Shown here: piece after piece, positions 1-7,146 of the stretch
Layout of the letters: each line of letters starts with the position of its first letter
Position numbering within the stretch: position 1 is the first letter of the stretch
The notes under the pieces: generated by a model
The model's input: only the letters and a program-made list of their open reading frames with translations
Told to the model about the DNA's origin: nothing
Databases searched by the model: none
DNA from: JACPFJ01 sp036504875
GTDB lineage: Bacteria; Desulfobacterota; Desulfuromonadia; Geobacterales; Pseudopelobacteraceae
Assembly: GCA_036504875.1 (NCBI GenBank)
Contig: DASXUK010000052.1
Location: 1 to 24,971, forward strand
DNA length: 24,971 nt
Reading direction: 5' to 3'
Program-made: the position numbers and the translations under genes

Positions 1-99
1 AAGAATATTGCAAAAAAATGGACAATGCCGATCAGAGACTGGAAGTCAGCACTGAATCAATTCTCAATAATTTTTGAAGGCAGAATGCCTACTTTATAA
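1..99 (+). CDS. IS256-family transposase, C-terminal end (partial)
   Basis: Reading frame 1 is open from the window edge to a TAA at 97-99 and gives 32 residues containing WTMPIRDWKSALNQF and IIFEGRMP. This is the conserved C-terminal block of IS256-family (mutator-type DDE) transposases, typically W-x-x-P-I-x-x-W-x-x-A-L-N-Q-F-x-I-x-F. The catalytic residues lie outside the window, so intactness cannot be judged. The stop codon is followed directly by the element's terminal repeat, which confirms that this is the right-hand end of the insertion sequence. Confidence 0.88.
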   Translation, partial: KNIAKKWTMPIRDWKSALNQFSIIFEGRMPTL

Positions 100-184
100 A
101 AGACCGAAAAAACCATTTACACAAAATTATTTACAGGACCTAAAAGACCGAAAAAACCATTTACACAAAATTATTTACAGGACC
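97..184 (+). repeat. Tandem 44-bp duplication of the IS256-family right end
   Basis: Positions 97-140 and 141-184 are identical 44-bp units in direct tandem. Each unit starts with TAAAAGACCG and ends with TTATTTACAGGACC. The outer part, read inward on the minus strand, begins GGTCCTGTAAATA and continues with TTGTGTAAATGG, the usual form of an IS256-family terminal inverted repeat. The element therefore carries two consecutive right ends. The first unit also contains the transposase stop codon. Confidence 0.85.
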
Positions 185-257
185 TCTTGCCGGCTTTGTT
201 TTTTGTCCAGTTGTTGTTAATCTATTCATTCCGGCTGCAGGTGCTGATTGCTTCAAA

Positions 258-287
258 GGATGAGAACAACCAGAACTGTTCTCATCC
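258..287. promoter_or_regulatory. 11-bp inverted repeat upstream of the ABC exporter
   Basis: GGATGAGAACA at 258-268 is perfectly complementary to TGTTCTCATCC at 277-287, with an 8-nt spacer. It lies 24 bp before the ATG at 312. There is no T-run after it, so it is more likely an operator for a dimeric repressor or an mRNA hairpin than a terminator. An AT-rich stretch (TATAAAT, around 299-305) between it and the start could serve as a -10 region. No regulator gene is adjacent. Confidence 0.45.
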
Positions 288-311
288 AGATAATTATGCT
301 ATAAATTATCC

Positions 312-1235
312 ATGTCTTTCGCCATCCGAACTCAATCACTTACCAAACAATATGATGCCATTGTGGCGCTCAGCGATTTCGATCTGGAGGTTGAGCAGGG
401 CTCGATTTTTGGTCTGTTAGGCCCCAATGGCGCCGGCAAAACCACTTTGATTCGTATACTAACCACACTAATGCGCCAGTCTGCCGGTCTGGCCTTTGTT
501 GACGGCCTGGATACACGCACTCACGGCAAAGAGATCCGCAAACTGATCGGCGTAGTTTCCCAGGAAAATAGCCTGGACCGGTATCTTACGGCGCGTGAAA
601 ATCTGGAGCTGCACGCGCGGCTGCATGGCATGGATGCCAAGCACTACCGCAGGCGGATCGATGAGTTGTTGGAGCTGATGGGTTTGGCGAGCCGTCAAAA
701 GGATTTTCCGGATACATATTCCGGCGGGATGCAGCGCCGTCTGGTCGTGACCAGAGCACTATTGCACGAGCCGCGGGTTCTATTTTTGGATGAACCAACC
801 ACCGGTCTGGATCCACAATCACGCCGGGCTGTCTGGGAATACATCCGCACCATTGCCGGCAACATGACGATCTTCCTGACAACCCATTACCTGGAGGAGG
901 CCGAGCAGCTCTGCAACCGGATCGCTATCATGGACCATGGTCGCCTGATCGCCCTGGGAAGTACTCAGGAGCTGAAGGACAAGCTGGCCGGCGGCACGGT
1001 TTATGAGTTTGAGCTCGGGGCAGGGGCCGAACATTTTGCCACCATCCTTAAGAATATGAAGTGCGTCAGTACGGTGGAGGTGGATGGTCAGAGCTTAAGC
1101 ATAGCTATGGAAAGCTGGGAGTGTCTGTCAGAGATAATTGCTGCCCTGAATGGCGCCGATGTGCGCCGTATTGCCCTGCGCGAACGCAATTTGGAGGATG
1201 TTTTCATCTCTCTGACCGGCAAGGGGGTGCGCTAA
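312..1235 (+). CDS. ABC transporter ATP-binding protein (DrrA/NodI type)
   Basis: This 307-residue ATPase is the motor subunit of an ABC-2 type exporter. The sequence shows a Walker A motif GPNGAGKTT (37-45), a Q-loop glutamine near 84, the signature YSGGMQ (136-141), Walker B VLFLDEP (156-162) with its catalytic glutamate, a D-loop TTGLD, and a switch histidine in TTHYLEEA (around 190-197). The roughly 90-residue C-terminal extension is typical of the drug- and polysaccharide-exporting DrrA/CcmA/NodI group. The stop overlaps the permease start (TAATG), indicating translational coupling. No strong Shine-Dalgarno precedes the ATG. An inverted repeat at 258-287 may regulate the pair. The substrate cannot be inferred. 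Confidence 0.93.
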   Translation: MSFAIRTQSLTKQYDAIVALSDFDLEVEQGSIFGLLGPNGAGKTTLIRILTTLMRQSAGLAFVDGLDTRTHGKEIRKLIGVVSQENSLDRYLTARENLELHARLHGMDAKHYRRRIDELLELMGLASRQKDFPDTYSGGMQRRLVVTRALLHEPRVLFLDEPTTGLDPQSRRAVWEYIRTIAGNMTIFLTTHYLEEAEQLCNRIAIMDHGRLIALGSTQELKDKLAGGTVYEFELGAGAEHFATILKNMKCVSTVEVDGQSLSIAMESWECLSEIIAALNGADVRRIALRERNLEDVFISLTGKGVR

Positions 1236-1993
1236 TGATTTTGCGGGGATCAGCGGCAATCTGGCGGCGCGATATGACGGTGTTGCGCCGCAACATCATC
1301 TCCGAGTTGGTGGCGGTACTGGCCTATCCATTGACGATTTATCTCGCTTTTGCGATCGGCATGAAAGGCTATATCGGACTGGTGGAAGGGGTGCCCTACG
1401 GCCTGTTTATTGCCCCGGGCCTGATCACCATGACTGCTGTCAACGCCGCCTATAGCGAAAGCGTCTGGAGTCTCTGGTTTCACCGCAAGGTGCAATTCAC
1501 CATTGAATCCTACCGGGTGACCCCCATCTCCGTATCAGAAATCATAATTGCCAAGATTCTTTCCGGTTTCACCCATGGCCTGATCAAGGGACTTGTGGTG
1601 GGTTTGGTGATCTTCATCATCACCCCTTTTCAGTTCCCGCTTGGCCATCTGTTGGCTTATTTGGCCTTCCTGATACCTGGCTCGGCCTTTTTTTCCTGCG
1701 CCGGCGTTATTTGCGGCACGATTCTGGATAAGCCAGAAACTATTGGCCGGGTTGAGGCGGTCATTATCATGCCGCTGATCTTCATGTCAGGCCTGTTCTT
1801 TCCGCTATCGTCCTATCCGGCTAAGGTGATTCCCTGGATTCGGGCCCTTCCAACCACGGCTCTTTTCGAAGGTGCCCGCCAAGCCTTGGTCGGCGGCAGT
1901 TTCTCCACCATGTTCGCTCTTCAGATAACAGTTACAGCGCTACTCACATTTATAGCGGCGGTGTGGATATTTCGCTGGAAGATGTCGGAGTAG
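1235..1993 (+). CDS. ABC-2 type transporter permease (NodJ/DrrB-like)
   Basis: This is the membrane partner of the preceding ATPase, 252 residues with about six hydrophobic segments and the ABC2_membrane family layout. That layout includes a loop segment SLWFHRKVQFTIESYRVTPIS and the C-terminal stretch SGLFFPLSSYPAKVIPW. The frame is open further upstream, to 1061, but the ATG at 1235 is preferred: it overlaps the ATPase stop as TAATG, has an AGGGGG ribosome-binding site just upstream, and gives the usual family length. The last 44 bp overlap the convergent cca gene tail to tail. Drug, lipid or polysaccharide export are all possible. Confidence 0.9.
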   Translation: MILRGSAAIWRRDMTVLRRNIISELVAVLAYPLTIYLAFAIGMKGYIGLVEGVPYGLFIAPGLITMTAVNAAYSESVWSLWFHRKVQFTIESYRVTPISVSEIIIAKILSGFTHGLIKGLVVGLVIFIITPFQFPLGHLLAYLAFLIPGSAFFSCAGVICGTILDKPETIGRVEAVIIMPLIFMSGLFFPLSSYPAKVIPWIRALPTTALFEGARQALVGGSFSTMFALQITVTALLTFIAAVWIFRWKMSE

Positions 1994-3185
1994 TCTTCCG
2001 CAACTTCTCCACCCGCCTTTGCAGAATAAAATCCCCTCGACTCTCCGGCAGCATCCGCTCCAGCTTTTCCTGATCGATACCTAATTCAGCCGTTGTCATG
2101 CCTGCTATTCTGACGGCATCCTGCCAGCCGGCAATCTCTAAGGTATCGGCCTTGTCAGCCGCCGAAATCTTCGGGAGGATCTCGACGATCCCCCCGTTCA
2201 AAGCCTGTTCGGCTGTTTTGATTCGGGTGGAATTCCTAAGCTCGGGCCAACGGTTCAGGATGCCATGCAATCTGCTGGTCCAGGCTAGCGCCTTGCTATA
2301 TTCAGCCGGTAGCCTGAGACGTTTGCAGAACCGCCTGGCCATCTGGAAACCTTGTTCATCATGACCATGATGTTTGGGGAAGAGGGTGGGGTCGGTGGCG
2401 AGTTTGCCCAGGTCGTGAAAAAAGGCGCAAAAACGGGCCAGCGGCTGATCGGCCTGAGTAGCAAGCCGCTCCAGTACCTGGATGGAATGGGTGAATAGAT
2501 CCCCCTCGGGGTGATGTTGCAGCGGCCCGGCTGGTATGAAAGGCATGCGGAATAGCTCGGGCAGATAGCTTCTGCCGACCTTGAACTCAAGCATGAGTTG
2601 GAAAAATCGTTGCGGCTCGGGTGATCCCAGGGCCTTCAGCATCTCGCGGCTGAAACGCTCGACCGGGATTCTATCCAGCTCTTCCGACCAATCCTGCTCC
2701 CGAATCAGTTTTCCGGTTTCGGCGGTCATCCGCCAGCCATCAGCTTCAAAACGAAAGGCACGGAAAATCCGCAGCGGGTCATCGCGGAAGGAGAGGGGGG
2801 AACAGGCTCGCAACAGCTTTTTGTCAAGATCGCCTTGTCCATCCAACGGGTCAAACATATGACCATCCAGGCTCATCGCCATGGCATTGATGGTGAAATC
2901 GCGTCGGGCAAGGTCGGAGGGCAGATCATCAATTGAATCTATCCTGGTCGCCTCGATCTTGCCGAAGGTGTTGTCCGATCTGAACCAGATTGGAGTTGTG
3001 CTCTTGCCTTCCACTCGCCGGAAACCAAAAGTCTGCAGTTCGTCTTCGGAGAGTGTAGTGGTTAGATCGAGGTCTTTGTTCTCCAACCCTAGAACAAGAT
3101 CGCGTACACTGCCTCCCACTAGCGAAATGTGGTCATGGCAAGTTTTGGGAAAGAGATTTTGAAGATAGGCGAGCGTGGTTTTCAT
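1950..3185 (-). CDS. cca: CCA tRNA nucleotidyltransferase with HD domain
   Basis: This class II nucleotidyltransferase (411 residues) adds or repairs the 3'-CCA of tRNAs. The N-terminal head carries the substrate motif GGSVRD (24-29) and the metal-binding DLD (38-40), followed by RRDFTINAMA (94-103) and the conserved segment around DPLRIFRAFRF (136-146). The C-terminal half has an HD phosphohydrolase domain with H233, the pair H258-D259 (FFHDLGK) and HHGHDE further on. Bacterial enzymes of this layout often have phosphatase or 2',3'-cyclic phosphodiesterase activity. A poly(A) polymerase reading is less likely given the HD domain and length. It lies 28 bp downstream of the EamA gene, so the two are probably cotranscribed. 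Confidence 0.92.
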   Translation of the reverse strand: MKTTLAYLQNLFPKTCHDHISLVGGSVRDLVLGLENKDLDLTTTLSEDELQTFGFRRVEGKSTTPIWFRSDNTFGKIEATRIDSIDDLPSDLARRDFTINAMAMSLDGHMFDPLDGQGDLDKKLLRACSPLSFRDDPLRIFRAFRFEADGWRMTAETGKLIREQDWSEELDRIPVERFSREMLKALGSPEPQRFFQLMLEFKVGRSYLPELFRMPFIPAGPLQHHPEGDLFTHSIQVLERLATQADQPLARFCAFFHDLGKLATDPTLFPKHHGHDEQGFQMARRFCKRLRLPAEYSKALAWTSRLHGILNRWPELRNSTRIKTAEQALNGGIVEILPKISAADKADTLEIAGWQDAVRIAGMTTAELGIDQEKLERMLPESRGDFILQRRVEKLRKTTPTSSSEISTPPL

Positions 3186-3213
3186 GCTTTAAATATATCC
3201 CATTTTATTCAAA

Positions 3214-4086
3214 CTACCCCAACCGGATCAAAGCCGCACCAGTCAGGATAAACAGCGCCGCTATCAATCTGATCCTGCCGCAGGATTCCCCTAGAAAAAG
3301 AATGCCAATCAAAACACCGACCATGATGCTGACCTGCCTGACCGGCACGGCATAACTGACCGGCGCCATGTTGAGGCCGTAGCGGAAGGTCAGAAAGGAT
3401 GCCATCATCACCGGCCCGCTGCACAGGATCAGCCGCCAGTTTTCACGCCATTCCAGCTTGACGAGCTTGCGATACCTGGGGCGGCTCAGGTTGAAGGTCA
3501 TCAAGGCCAACATGGTAAGGACTAGGAAATAGGTGAAAAAGAGGGGGGAATAGTGCCGGACTCCGGTCTTTTCGGCAATCGAACCGATTGAATAGATGAA
3601 ACCGGCTGTTAGTGCGGCCTGTACCGATTTGCTTCGCAAGTCGCGGAAAGGGCGAAATAGCTCAGACAGCGATAGACGTTGCAGTTGTACCGAATAGGTG
3701 CCGAAGATTACCAGCAGAATACCGCAGATGCCGAGGAAGGAAAGTCGTTCGCCCAAAAGGGTGATTCCCCAGATGGGGACATAGATCATCGAGGTCTGGG
3801 AAAGAGGATAGACGATCGAAAGATCGCCGCTCTGGTAGGCGCGACCGTTGAAGAGGTGGTAGAGCACGAAGCAAATCGCGCCGATTGCGATCATCAGGAT
3901 CGTCTGCCCCTGCGGCCAGTGAAATTGCTCCGGGATCAGAGGTAGACAAACGGTAAAAAGGCCGCCGGAGGCAATGAACATCCACCAGATAAAAACGGTT
4001 TTGTGACGGCTCCTTTTCACCAAAAGGTTCCAAAGTGCGTGCATCACCGCCGAGGTGACTATCAGGCTAAAAGCAAGAGAGGACAT
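3214..4086 (-). CDS. EamA/DMT-family transporter
   Basis: This 290-residue integral membrane protein is rich in hydrophobic segments (about ten predicted) and organised as two EamA repeats. The first starts at the N-terminus (SAVMHALWNLLVKRS). The second ends with GVLIGILFLGESCGRIRLIA, where the family's conserved glutamate before the last helix is visible. DMT-family members export or exchange small metabolites such as amino acids or purines; the substrate cannot be told from sequence. It sits between yjdM (70 bp upstream) and cca (28 bp downstream) on the same strand. A TATAAT sequence lies about 10 bp upstream of the start codon on the coding strand, but no good ribosome-binding site is visible. 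Confidence 0.85.
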   Translation of the reverse strand: MSSLAFSLIVTSAVMHALWNLLVKRSRHKTVFIWWMFIASGGLFTVCLPLIPEQFHWPQGQTILMIAIGAICFVLYHLFNGRAYQSGDLSIVYPLSQTSMIYVPIWGITLLGERLSFLGICGILLVIFGTYSVQLQRLSLSELFRPFRDLRSKSVQAALTAGFIYSIGSIAEKTGVRHYSPLFFTYFLVLTMLALMTFNLSRPRYRKLVKLEWRENWRLILCSGPVMMASFLTFRYGLNMAPVSYAVPVRQVSIMVGVLIGILFLGESCGRIRLIAALFILTGAALIRLG

Positions 4087-4156
4087 GGGGCAGGATTATA
4101 GACGAAGTAGGCGTCAGATGCTGAGAAAACTTTGTCCACAACCGAGAACTCGCCAC

Positions 4157-4495
4157 TCACGCCTTCTTGACGAACCCCGATTTCAGCTGCATTGCACCGA
4201 TGCCGTCGATCTTGCAATCGATATCATGGTCTCCAGAAACGATGCGGATGTTCCTGACCTTGGTGCCGACCTTGACCACCGATGACGAGCCCTTTATCTT
4301 CAGGTCTTTTATGACGGTCACAGAGTCGCCGTCGCTGAGCACGTTGCCGAATGCGTCACGCACGACACTGTCTGTCTCAGCGCTTTCCGTTGCTGTCTTT
4401 GGCCATTCATGGGCGCATTCCGGGCAGACGAACATCTCTCCGTCTTCGTAGGTGTATTCTGAGCTGCATGTGGGGCATTTGGGTGTAGTGGTCAT
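4157..4495 (-). CDS. yjdM: Zinc-ribbon protein YjdM (PhnA family)
   Basis: This small 112-residue cytoplasmic protein has an N-terminal zinc ribbon (CPTC at 7-10 and CPEC at 24-27) followed by the PhnA/YjdM domain with DAFGNVLSDGDSVTVIKDL. That is close to the E. coli YjdM consensus. The family was once linked to phosphonate use because of its position beside phn genes, but it is not needed for that and its biochemical role remains unclear. No phn genes are seen here. The ATG is preceded by AAGGA six bases upstream, supporting the start. Confidence 0.9.
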   Translation of the reverse strand: MTTTPKCPTCSSEYTYEDGEMFVCPECAHEWPKTATESAETDSVVRDAFGNVLSDGDSVTVIKDLKIKGSSSVVKVGTKVRNIRIVSGDHDIDCKIDGIGAMQLKSGFVKKA

Positions 4496-4599
4496 AAGGT
4501 GTCCTTTGTTATAGTTGGTAACGCTTTGAGCACAGCGGGCTAACAGCTGTTGCGCTTGGATGGTAAACTAAATTTCGAATACCTTTTCTGGCACTGTCG

Positions 4600-5877
4600 T
4601 CATTCTCCCAGCTCTACGAGAAAATCAGAAATCTTATTTACATCCTGCATCTCCCGGAATTCACGGTAGCCATCAATACTGTCGGTATCAAAGCCGCGAT
4701 AGTAGCGGGGTCTGGCGTTCTTCAACCCTGAAAGCGCTTTATCGGTGGCGTAGCTCGAATCCGTGAGCTTATCTGCCCTTAGCTTCAGGCCGATTACGAT
4801 ACTGAACCCCAGTTGGAACAGGCGTTTCAGGTATTCTCCGGCAAGAATTTCCGCCCCTTTTGTTTCATCCCCTTTGCTCAGGTATTCAAGGGCAATGTTC
4901 AAGTAGCCGTAAAACCTTTCCACTACGAAAGTCATGTTTTCAATATCGTCGAGATGAGCTTCATCGGCCACAAGTGCAGTGTTTATGAGATAATTCAGCT
5001 CCATGCGGAATAGTTCCGAGTCCATGAGAAGAATAACTTTCTCCAGGAAAGTCTTTCCGGTCAAAACCATCCCTGGAAGAGTTGTTGTTTCACTGGTTTG
5101 CAACAGCACCTTGTTGCGGATGGGTGTAAAAGTGGCAGGGTTGATACGGGAGTAGATCTCAAGCGCTTCATCATAGGGAGGGAAGCCCAGATCGGCAAGG
5201 CGTCCCGATTTATTGCGATAGCACTCCTCCTCCGATTCAATGTCAATTTCACCACACACGCTTTCCATCAGAGCAGTATAGAGGGGATTATCCAAACGGC
5301 AGACCAGTTCCAGGAAGTAACCGATTACCATGGAGTTTTTTGGGTTTTTAAATTTTATCAGGAAGACATCGTCAAAGGTGTGGTCCCAATCAGTCAAACG
5401 TTCTTCATCGGTATTGAGGTCGCCAATGCCCCCGGCGACAATAAGCTCCCTCCCCAGAAAAAGTGAGAGGAGATTGAAATCCAGATGGGGGAGTAATTCC
5501 AGGAAATGCTCCTCACTCCCTTTCAAAATATACCCGAAGTATTCGACCGCCTTATCTTCCAGAAACGACCAACCTCTCCAGAGTTCCATATCCAGAACGA
5601 AAAGGCACTGCTGTGGATTAGCCTGCCCCAGCAATTCCAAGGCATCAGGTGCGCCAATTTCCTTGAAAAGCCAATACAGGTCCTGGGGTTGCAAAGCCCG
5701 TATTAGCTTCTTGGCGTCCGGGTCTCCCAAAATCAGGTCTACCCTCTCCCTGAGGAGTACCCCGTCAAGATATATGCGCTTCGCGTCAAAAGGAAGTTTG
5801 CTGAATTCTTCCTCACTAAGTCTTACACTGTTTGTAGCTGCCGTGCCTGTAGCTATTTCAGTCATGCGATTTTTCAA
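4600..5877 (-). CDS. Uncharacterised DUF6178-like protein
   Basis: This soluble 425-residue acidic protein has no signal peptide, no membrane segment and no catalytic motif I can name. I associate it, from memory, with the DUF6178 family found in Geobacter and relatives. Near the N-terminus it has repeated helical segments such as LSEEEFSKLPFDAKRIYLDG and DPDAKKLIRALQPQDLYWLFKEIG, and the whole reads as mostly helical. Translation is best placed at TTG 5877, because AAGGAGA lies exactly seven bases upstream; the ATG at 5865 is too far from it. It is followed 104 bp later by yjdM on the same strand. The function is unknown. Confidence 0.7.
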   Translation of the reverse strand: MKNRMTEIATGTAATNSVRLSEEEFSKLPFDAKRIYLDGVLLRERVDLILGDPDAKKLIRALQPQDLYWLFKEIGAPDALELLGQANPQQCLFVLDMELWRGWSFLEDKAVEYFGYILKGSEEHFLELLPHLDFNLLSLFLGRELIVAGGIGDLNTDEERLTDWDHTFDDVFLIKFKNPKNSMVIGYFLELVCRLDNPLYTALMESVCGEIDIESEEECYRNKSGRLADLGFPPYDEALEIYSRINPATFTPIRNKVLLQTSETTTLPGMVLTGKTFLEKVILLMDSELFRMELNYLINTALVADEAHLDDIENMTFVVERFYGYLNIALEYLSKGDETKGAEILAGEYLKRLFQLGFSIVIGLKLRADKLTDSSYATDKALSGLKNARPRYYRGFDTDSIDGYREFREMQDVNKISDFLVELGE

Positions 5878-5884
5878 TACGTAT

Positions 5885-5891
5885 TCTCCTT
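5885..5891 (-). promoter_or_regulatory. Ribosome-binding site selecting a TTG start
   Basis: On the minus strand AAGGAGA (5891 down to 5885) is followed by seven bases and then TTG at 5877-5875. The only nearby ATG (5865) would be about 19 bases away. This favours the rare TTG start for the DUF6178-like gene. Confidence 0.6.
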
Positions 5892-5993
5892 ATTAAGCAT
5901 AATCCGGTGATGACTTGCTTATGATAGCATCTTTTTCAAGGAGTCCGTCAGAAAGCTCCAACGGCAGCATCCTGTACTGGTTGAGATCAAAAT

Positions 5994-6024
5994 AAAAAAA
6001 TGGCCATTAAAGAAATCGGCCATT
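5994..6024 (-). terminator. Rho-independent terminator after the transglutaminase-like gene
   Basis: AATGGCC (5999-6005) and GGCCATT (6018-6024) form a 7-bp stem. Read on the minus strand the hairpin is followed by a run of seven T (5994-6000 complement). It lies 59 bp past the stop of the gene at 6083-6682 and before the DUF6178-like gene, so the two minus-strand genes are likely separate transcripts. Confidence 0.65.
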
Positions 6025-6082
6025 GAATTTGTTCGAGATTAGGATTTGTATTCCTGGAAAATCTATTGCACCTCCCCTTACA

Positions 6083-6682
6083 TTACAGTGATTGAGGTAA
6101 ATCAAGCCACAATTCGCTTCTGGTCTTGTGCATTTTCAGTCTATTGACCACGCTGTTTACCGGTGCCGCAAAAATCGCTTCGTAGATAAATTCATCAGCC
6201 AAAGGGTCCATGGCAAAGGCGAGCTGCTCCTTGTTGATGCTGAACTGTGCATTGATCCCGTTGGTGTTGCCTCGCGCATCGACCCGAATCCATTTGTCGA
6301 GGGTGGCGAGGTAGATGGCATTAAAGCCGTGCAAAACCGGCTCATTATCGACAGGGGGATCCAGGCGTAAAACCTGGTAGCAGAAACCGGCCGGGATATT
6401 GACCGCCCTAAGCAAGGCGGCCAGGAGGTGGCTTTTTGAAAAACAGATCCCGGTACCGTGGTGAAGCACTTCGCTAGCCGTGCAAGTCACAATTTCAAGG
6501 CCTGCATCATTGGAGTGGGGAATACTGTCTCTCACCCATTCGTACAAACAACGGGCTTTGGCAACTTCTTCTGATAATGACTGTGTAAGTTCCAGGGCCT
6601 TCTGCCGGACAGCCGGAGTCTGCCAGTCAACAATTGTGTCGGAAACTAGATATTCGCTTAAATCATCCGATTCAGGGTACAT
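6083..6682 (-). CDS. Transglutaminase-like cysteine-peptidase-fold protein
   Basis: This 199-residue protein of the transglutaminase-like superfamily appears cytoplasmic, as no signal peptide is visible. The core triad is visible: Cys80 in GTGICFSKSHLLAALLRA, His118 in LHGFNAIYL and Asp135 in WIRVDARGN. Such bacterial proteins act as proteases, amidases or crosslinking enzymes; the substrate is unknown. ATG 6682 is preferred because AGGA lies at good spacing upstream; an ATG at 6694 is in frame but has no such site. The first 36 codons and upstream region recur at 97% identity at 8611-8758, where the copy is truncated. A terminator follows at 5994-6024. The context suggests a mobile gene cassette. 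Confidence 0.8.
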   Translation of the reverse strand: MYPESDDLSEYLVSDTIVDWQTPAVRQKALELTQSLSEEVAKARCLYEWVRDSIPHSNDAGLEIVTCTASEVLHHGTGICFSKSHLLAALLRAVNIPAGFCYQVLRLDPPVDNEPVLHGFNAIYLATLDKWIRVDARGNTNGINAQFSINKEQLAFAMDPLADEFIYEAIFAAPVNSVVNRLKMHKTRSELWLDLPQSL

Positions 6683-6721
6683 ACTAATCCTCATGTGAGA
6701 TTTGTATTTGTGGGGCCAACG
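6574..6721. repeat. 148-bp direct repeat, copy 1 (within the intact transglutaminase-like gene)
   Basis: Positions 6574-6721 match 8611-8758 with a constant offset of 2037 and five differences by eye. The repeat covers the first 36 codons of the transglutaminase-like gene plus its upstream region. It stops one base past a GCCAAC element, beyond which the two loci are unrelated. Confidence 0.9.
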
Positions 6722-6771
6722 CCCAAAGCCTGACCGGCCTGCTTTTGGGCCGGTCCTAGCGCTAGTTGGAA
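6714..6771. other. Candidate integron attC site 1
   Basis: The outer elements GGCCAAC (6714-6720) and GTTGGAA (6765-6771) pair over CCAAC/GTTGG. The inner arms GACCGGCC (6732-6739) and GGCCGGTC (6748-6755) pair perfectly around an 8-nt loop, with unpaired spacers of 11 and 9 nt. This is the layout of an integron attC site (R''-L''-loop-L'-R'). The core bases deviate from the GTTRRRY consensus at one position in either reading, and no integrase gene is in the window. It could be another kind of hairpin. Confidence 0.5.
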
Positions 6772-6778
6772 ATCGACC

Positions 6779-6809
6779 TTGCAATTTACACCATTAAGGT
6801 GTATATAAT
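6779..6809 (+). promoter_or_regulatory. Candidate mqsRA promoter with palindromic operator
   Basis: A -35-like TTGCAA (6779-6784) is followed after 17 bp by TATATA (6802-6807), or after 19 bp by TATAAT (6804-6809). The spacer holds a palindrome, TACACC-ATTAA-GGTGTA (6787-6803). This resembles the ACC...GGT half-sites of the MqsA operator in E. coli, and a repressor bound there would block the promoter. The expected transcription start falls at or near the ATG at 6813, so the mRNA may be leaderless. Confidence 0.5.
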
Positions 6810-6812
6810 CTC

Positions 6813-7146
6813 ATGGCCGAAAAACGGAAACCTCGAAAAACGGAAACCTACATATGATCTTGATGCGTTTAAGGCCACTTTTGCCAATGTCGAAAGGCTT
6901 GCCGTCACAGGCACGGCACTTCGTAGTGCAGCCTCGCTTGGATACGGACGCGTTGAGATCGTGGCCACAATTCAGACAATGCAGCGAGGCCATTTCTATA
7001 AATCAATGACAGCTTATGCCGATTCCAGGCTATGGCAGGACGTGTATCATGTCCCCTCTACGGTTGGTATGCTGTATGTGAAGTTCACCGCCGATGCCTT
7101 AACCGAGTTTTTGCTGCTGTCGTTCAAGGAGAAAGACAATGACTAA
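6813..7146 (+). pseudogene. mqsR: MqsR-family toxin gene, frameshifted by a 16-bp tandem duplication
   Basis: The body of this gene encodes an MqsR mRNA interferase, a ribosome-independent RNase cleaving at GCU/GCA-type sites in E. coli. It contains EKRKPTYDLDAF, the signature HFYKSMTAYAD, WQDVYHVP and the C-terminal LLLSFKEK. From the ATG at 6813 the frame reads MAEKRKP and then goes wrong, stopping after 14 residues. The cause is a 16-bp tandem duplication (6818-6833 and 6834-6849). Deleting one copy restores MAEKRKPTYDLDAF, the normal MqsR N-terminus. An in-frame TTG (6766) and GTG (6799) exist upstream, but neither has a ribosome-binding site and both lie in or before the promoter. The gene overlaps mqsA by 8 bp. 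Confidence 0.8.
6818..6849 (+). repeat. Two tandem 16-bp repeats inside mqsR
   Basis: CGAAAAACGGAAACCT occurs twice back to back (6818-6833 and 6834-6849). The unit length is not divisible by three, so each gain or loss shifts the mqsR frame. Confidence 0.95.

Noticed and set aside
187..420. 77-residue frame overlapping the exporter start
   Set aside because: It is in another frame, covers the promoter and first part of the ATPase gene, and shows no family resemblance.
1061..1234. Extended N-terminus for the ABC permease
   Set aside because: The extra 58 residues lie inside the ATPase gene in another frame; the TAATG overlap and ribosome-binding site favour 1235.
5956..5986. CTCCAAC...GTTGAGA pair left of the transglutaminase-like gene as a third attC site
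   Set aside because: The inner part is too short and has no complementary arms; only the outer CAAC/GTTG is present.
6683..6784. N-terminal extension of the transglutaminase-like protein to 6784
   Set aside because: This part crosses the candidate attC hairpin and has no ribosome-binding site; homology in the truncated copy starts at the same core, not further up.
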